A DNA stretch of 64,000 bases from Diphasiastrum complanatum (taxonomy: Eukaryota > Streptophyta > Lycopodiopsida > Lycopodiales > Lycopodiaceae): NCBI GenBank assembly GCA_029204225.1, contig CM055096.1, positions 563,001 through 627,000 of the forward strand. Reading direction: 5' to 3'. Each line of letters begins with the position of its first letter. Position 1 is the stretch's first letter. Below are positions 63,560-64,000 of this stretch, in pieces. The notes beneath the pieces are model-generated. The model saw nothing but the letters and a program-made list of their open reading frames with translations. It was not told where the DNA came from and did no database searches. The position numbers were made by a program, and so were the translations under genes.

Positions 63560-64000
63560 CTGAATGATGCTATCAAGGATGTGACGGGGAGCAATCATTT
63601 CCCCAGGAATGACGAGAACAAATGTAGAGCCGCGATAACCCTGGATGTAGGGCCAGGCCTCCCGGAACCAATTCACAAACTGTGTCTGCCTCCCATCCTC
63701 CACCACCGCCTCCTGCCCTCCATCCTCACTCATAGAAGCTTCCCCTGTTCCACTAACACAGCACCAATATTTTGATCCGTTATGCAAATATGCTGTCCCT
63801 TTGTTTTGAGTCAGCCATGCGTTAAAGCCAACACGCGTGGAGCTATGCAATCTGCAACTGCTGTGGCGGCGAGCTTTGATGAGAATTGCTGATGAGGAGC
63901 ATAAAGCTAGGCAAGCAGCAGAGTCCTTGCAGTTCATGTCTTGTTGTTTGATCATGTTGATATCAGAGCAAGAAAAAGAAGAAGCAGCAGCAGCAGCAGC
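63560..64000 (-). CDS. NAGS: N-acetylglutamate synthase, exon 1 (5' end cut by window)
   Basis: From ATG 63955 there are 132 codons. The first ~90 residues are Ser, Ala and Arg-rich (SSSAILIKARRHSSCRLHSS), consistent with a plastid transit peptide. Then FVNWFREAWPYIQGYRGS and HILDSIIQ match the start of the amino-acid-kinase-like domain in plant N-acetylglutamate synthases. The donor CAG|GTGACA follows 63560 in phase 0, and exon 2 continues the family sequence without a gap. The frame stays open upstream to base 64000 through an alanine-rich (GCA)n stretch, so the true start may be further upstream and is not fixed here. Expected product: about 600 residues, acetyl-CoA plus glutamate to N-acetylglutamate. 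Confidence 0.87.
63982..64000. repeat. (GCA)n run at the window edge
   Basis: At least six AGC triplets, coding for alanine in the frame of exon 1 if translated. It continues past the window. Confidence 0.9.

Overview
The window reads as nuclear DNA of a land plant with a large, repeat-swollen genome. Chromodomain Ty3/gypsy elements, Ty1/copia elements and LINE fragments fill it, and the one host gene I recognise is split by introns of about 12.4 kb and 37.7 kb. Introns of this size fit a fern or gymnosperm better than a compact angiosperm genome, but that lineage guess is inference only.

Host gene. Three exons on the minus strand encode the N-terminal part of plastid N-acetylglutamate synthase (NAGS, first step of arginine synthesis): exon 1 at 63560-64000, exon 2 at 51060-51147, exon 3 at 13142-13350. 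Splice phases match and the joined protein has no gap. Its 3' exons are not visible and probably lie beyond base 1; its 5' end is cut by the right edge.

Layout, left to right. 1-1853: LINE reverse-transcriptase relic. 3164-8374: gypsy element A (minus). 10003-11810: long inverted repeat. 13142-13350: exon 3. 14878-20440: copia element B (plus). 21240-22700: gypsy and LINE relics. 22701-26465: copia element C (plus). 26466 to about 32250: gypsy element D (minus, best preserved of its family). 32480-33153: LINE relic. 33154-38638: gypsy F (minus), split by gypsy E (33393-37179). 38639-46443: gypsy G (plus), itself split by the reduced gypsy H (42306-43742). 46449-49965: gypsy I (plus). 51060-51147: exon 2. 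51525-60932: gypsy K (minus), holding gypsy J (51970-57013) and gypsy fragment L (58548-60147). 61812-62845: two LINE pieces head to head. 63560-64000: exon 1.

Target-site duplications flank A (GGTTA), B (GGAAA), E (ATACT), H (TCCAC) and J (GAAAG) exactly, and G (GTTCA/GTTCG) with one change, so the nesting order can be read directly. None of the retroelements looks fully autonomous. Both copia elements lack reverse transcriptase. G lacks the integrase core. A lacks gag. J has gag fused in frame to reverse transcriptase. D has lost its 5' LTR and has a frameshift between RNase H and integrase. No bacterial features, CRISPR arrays or operons are present.
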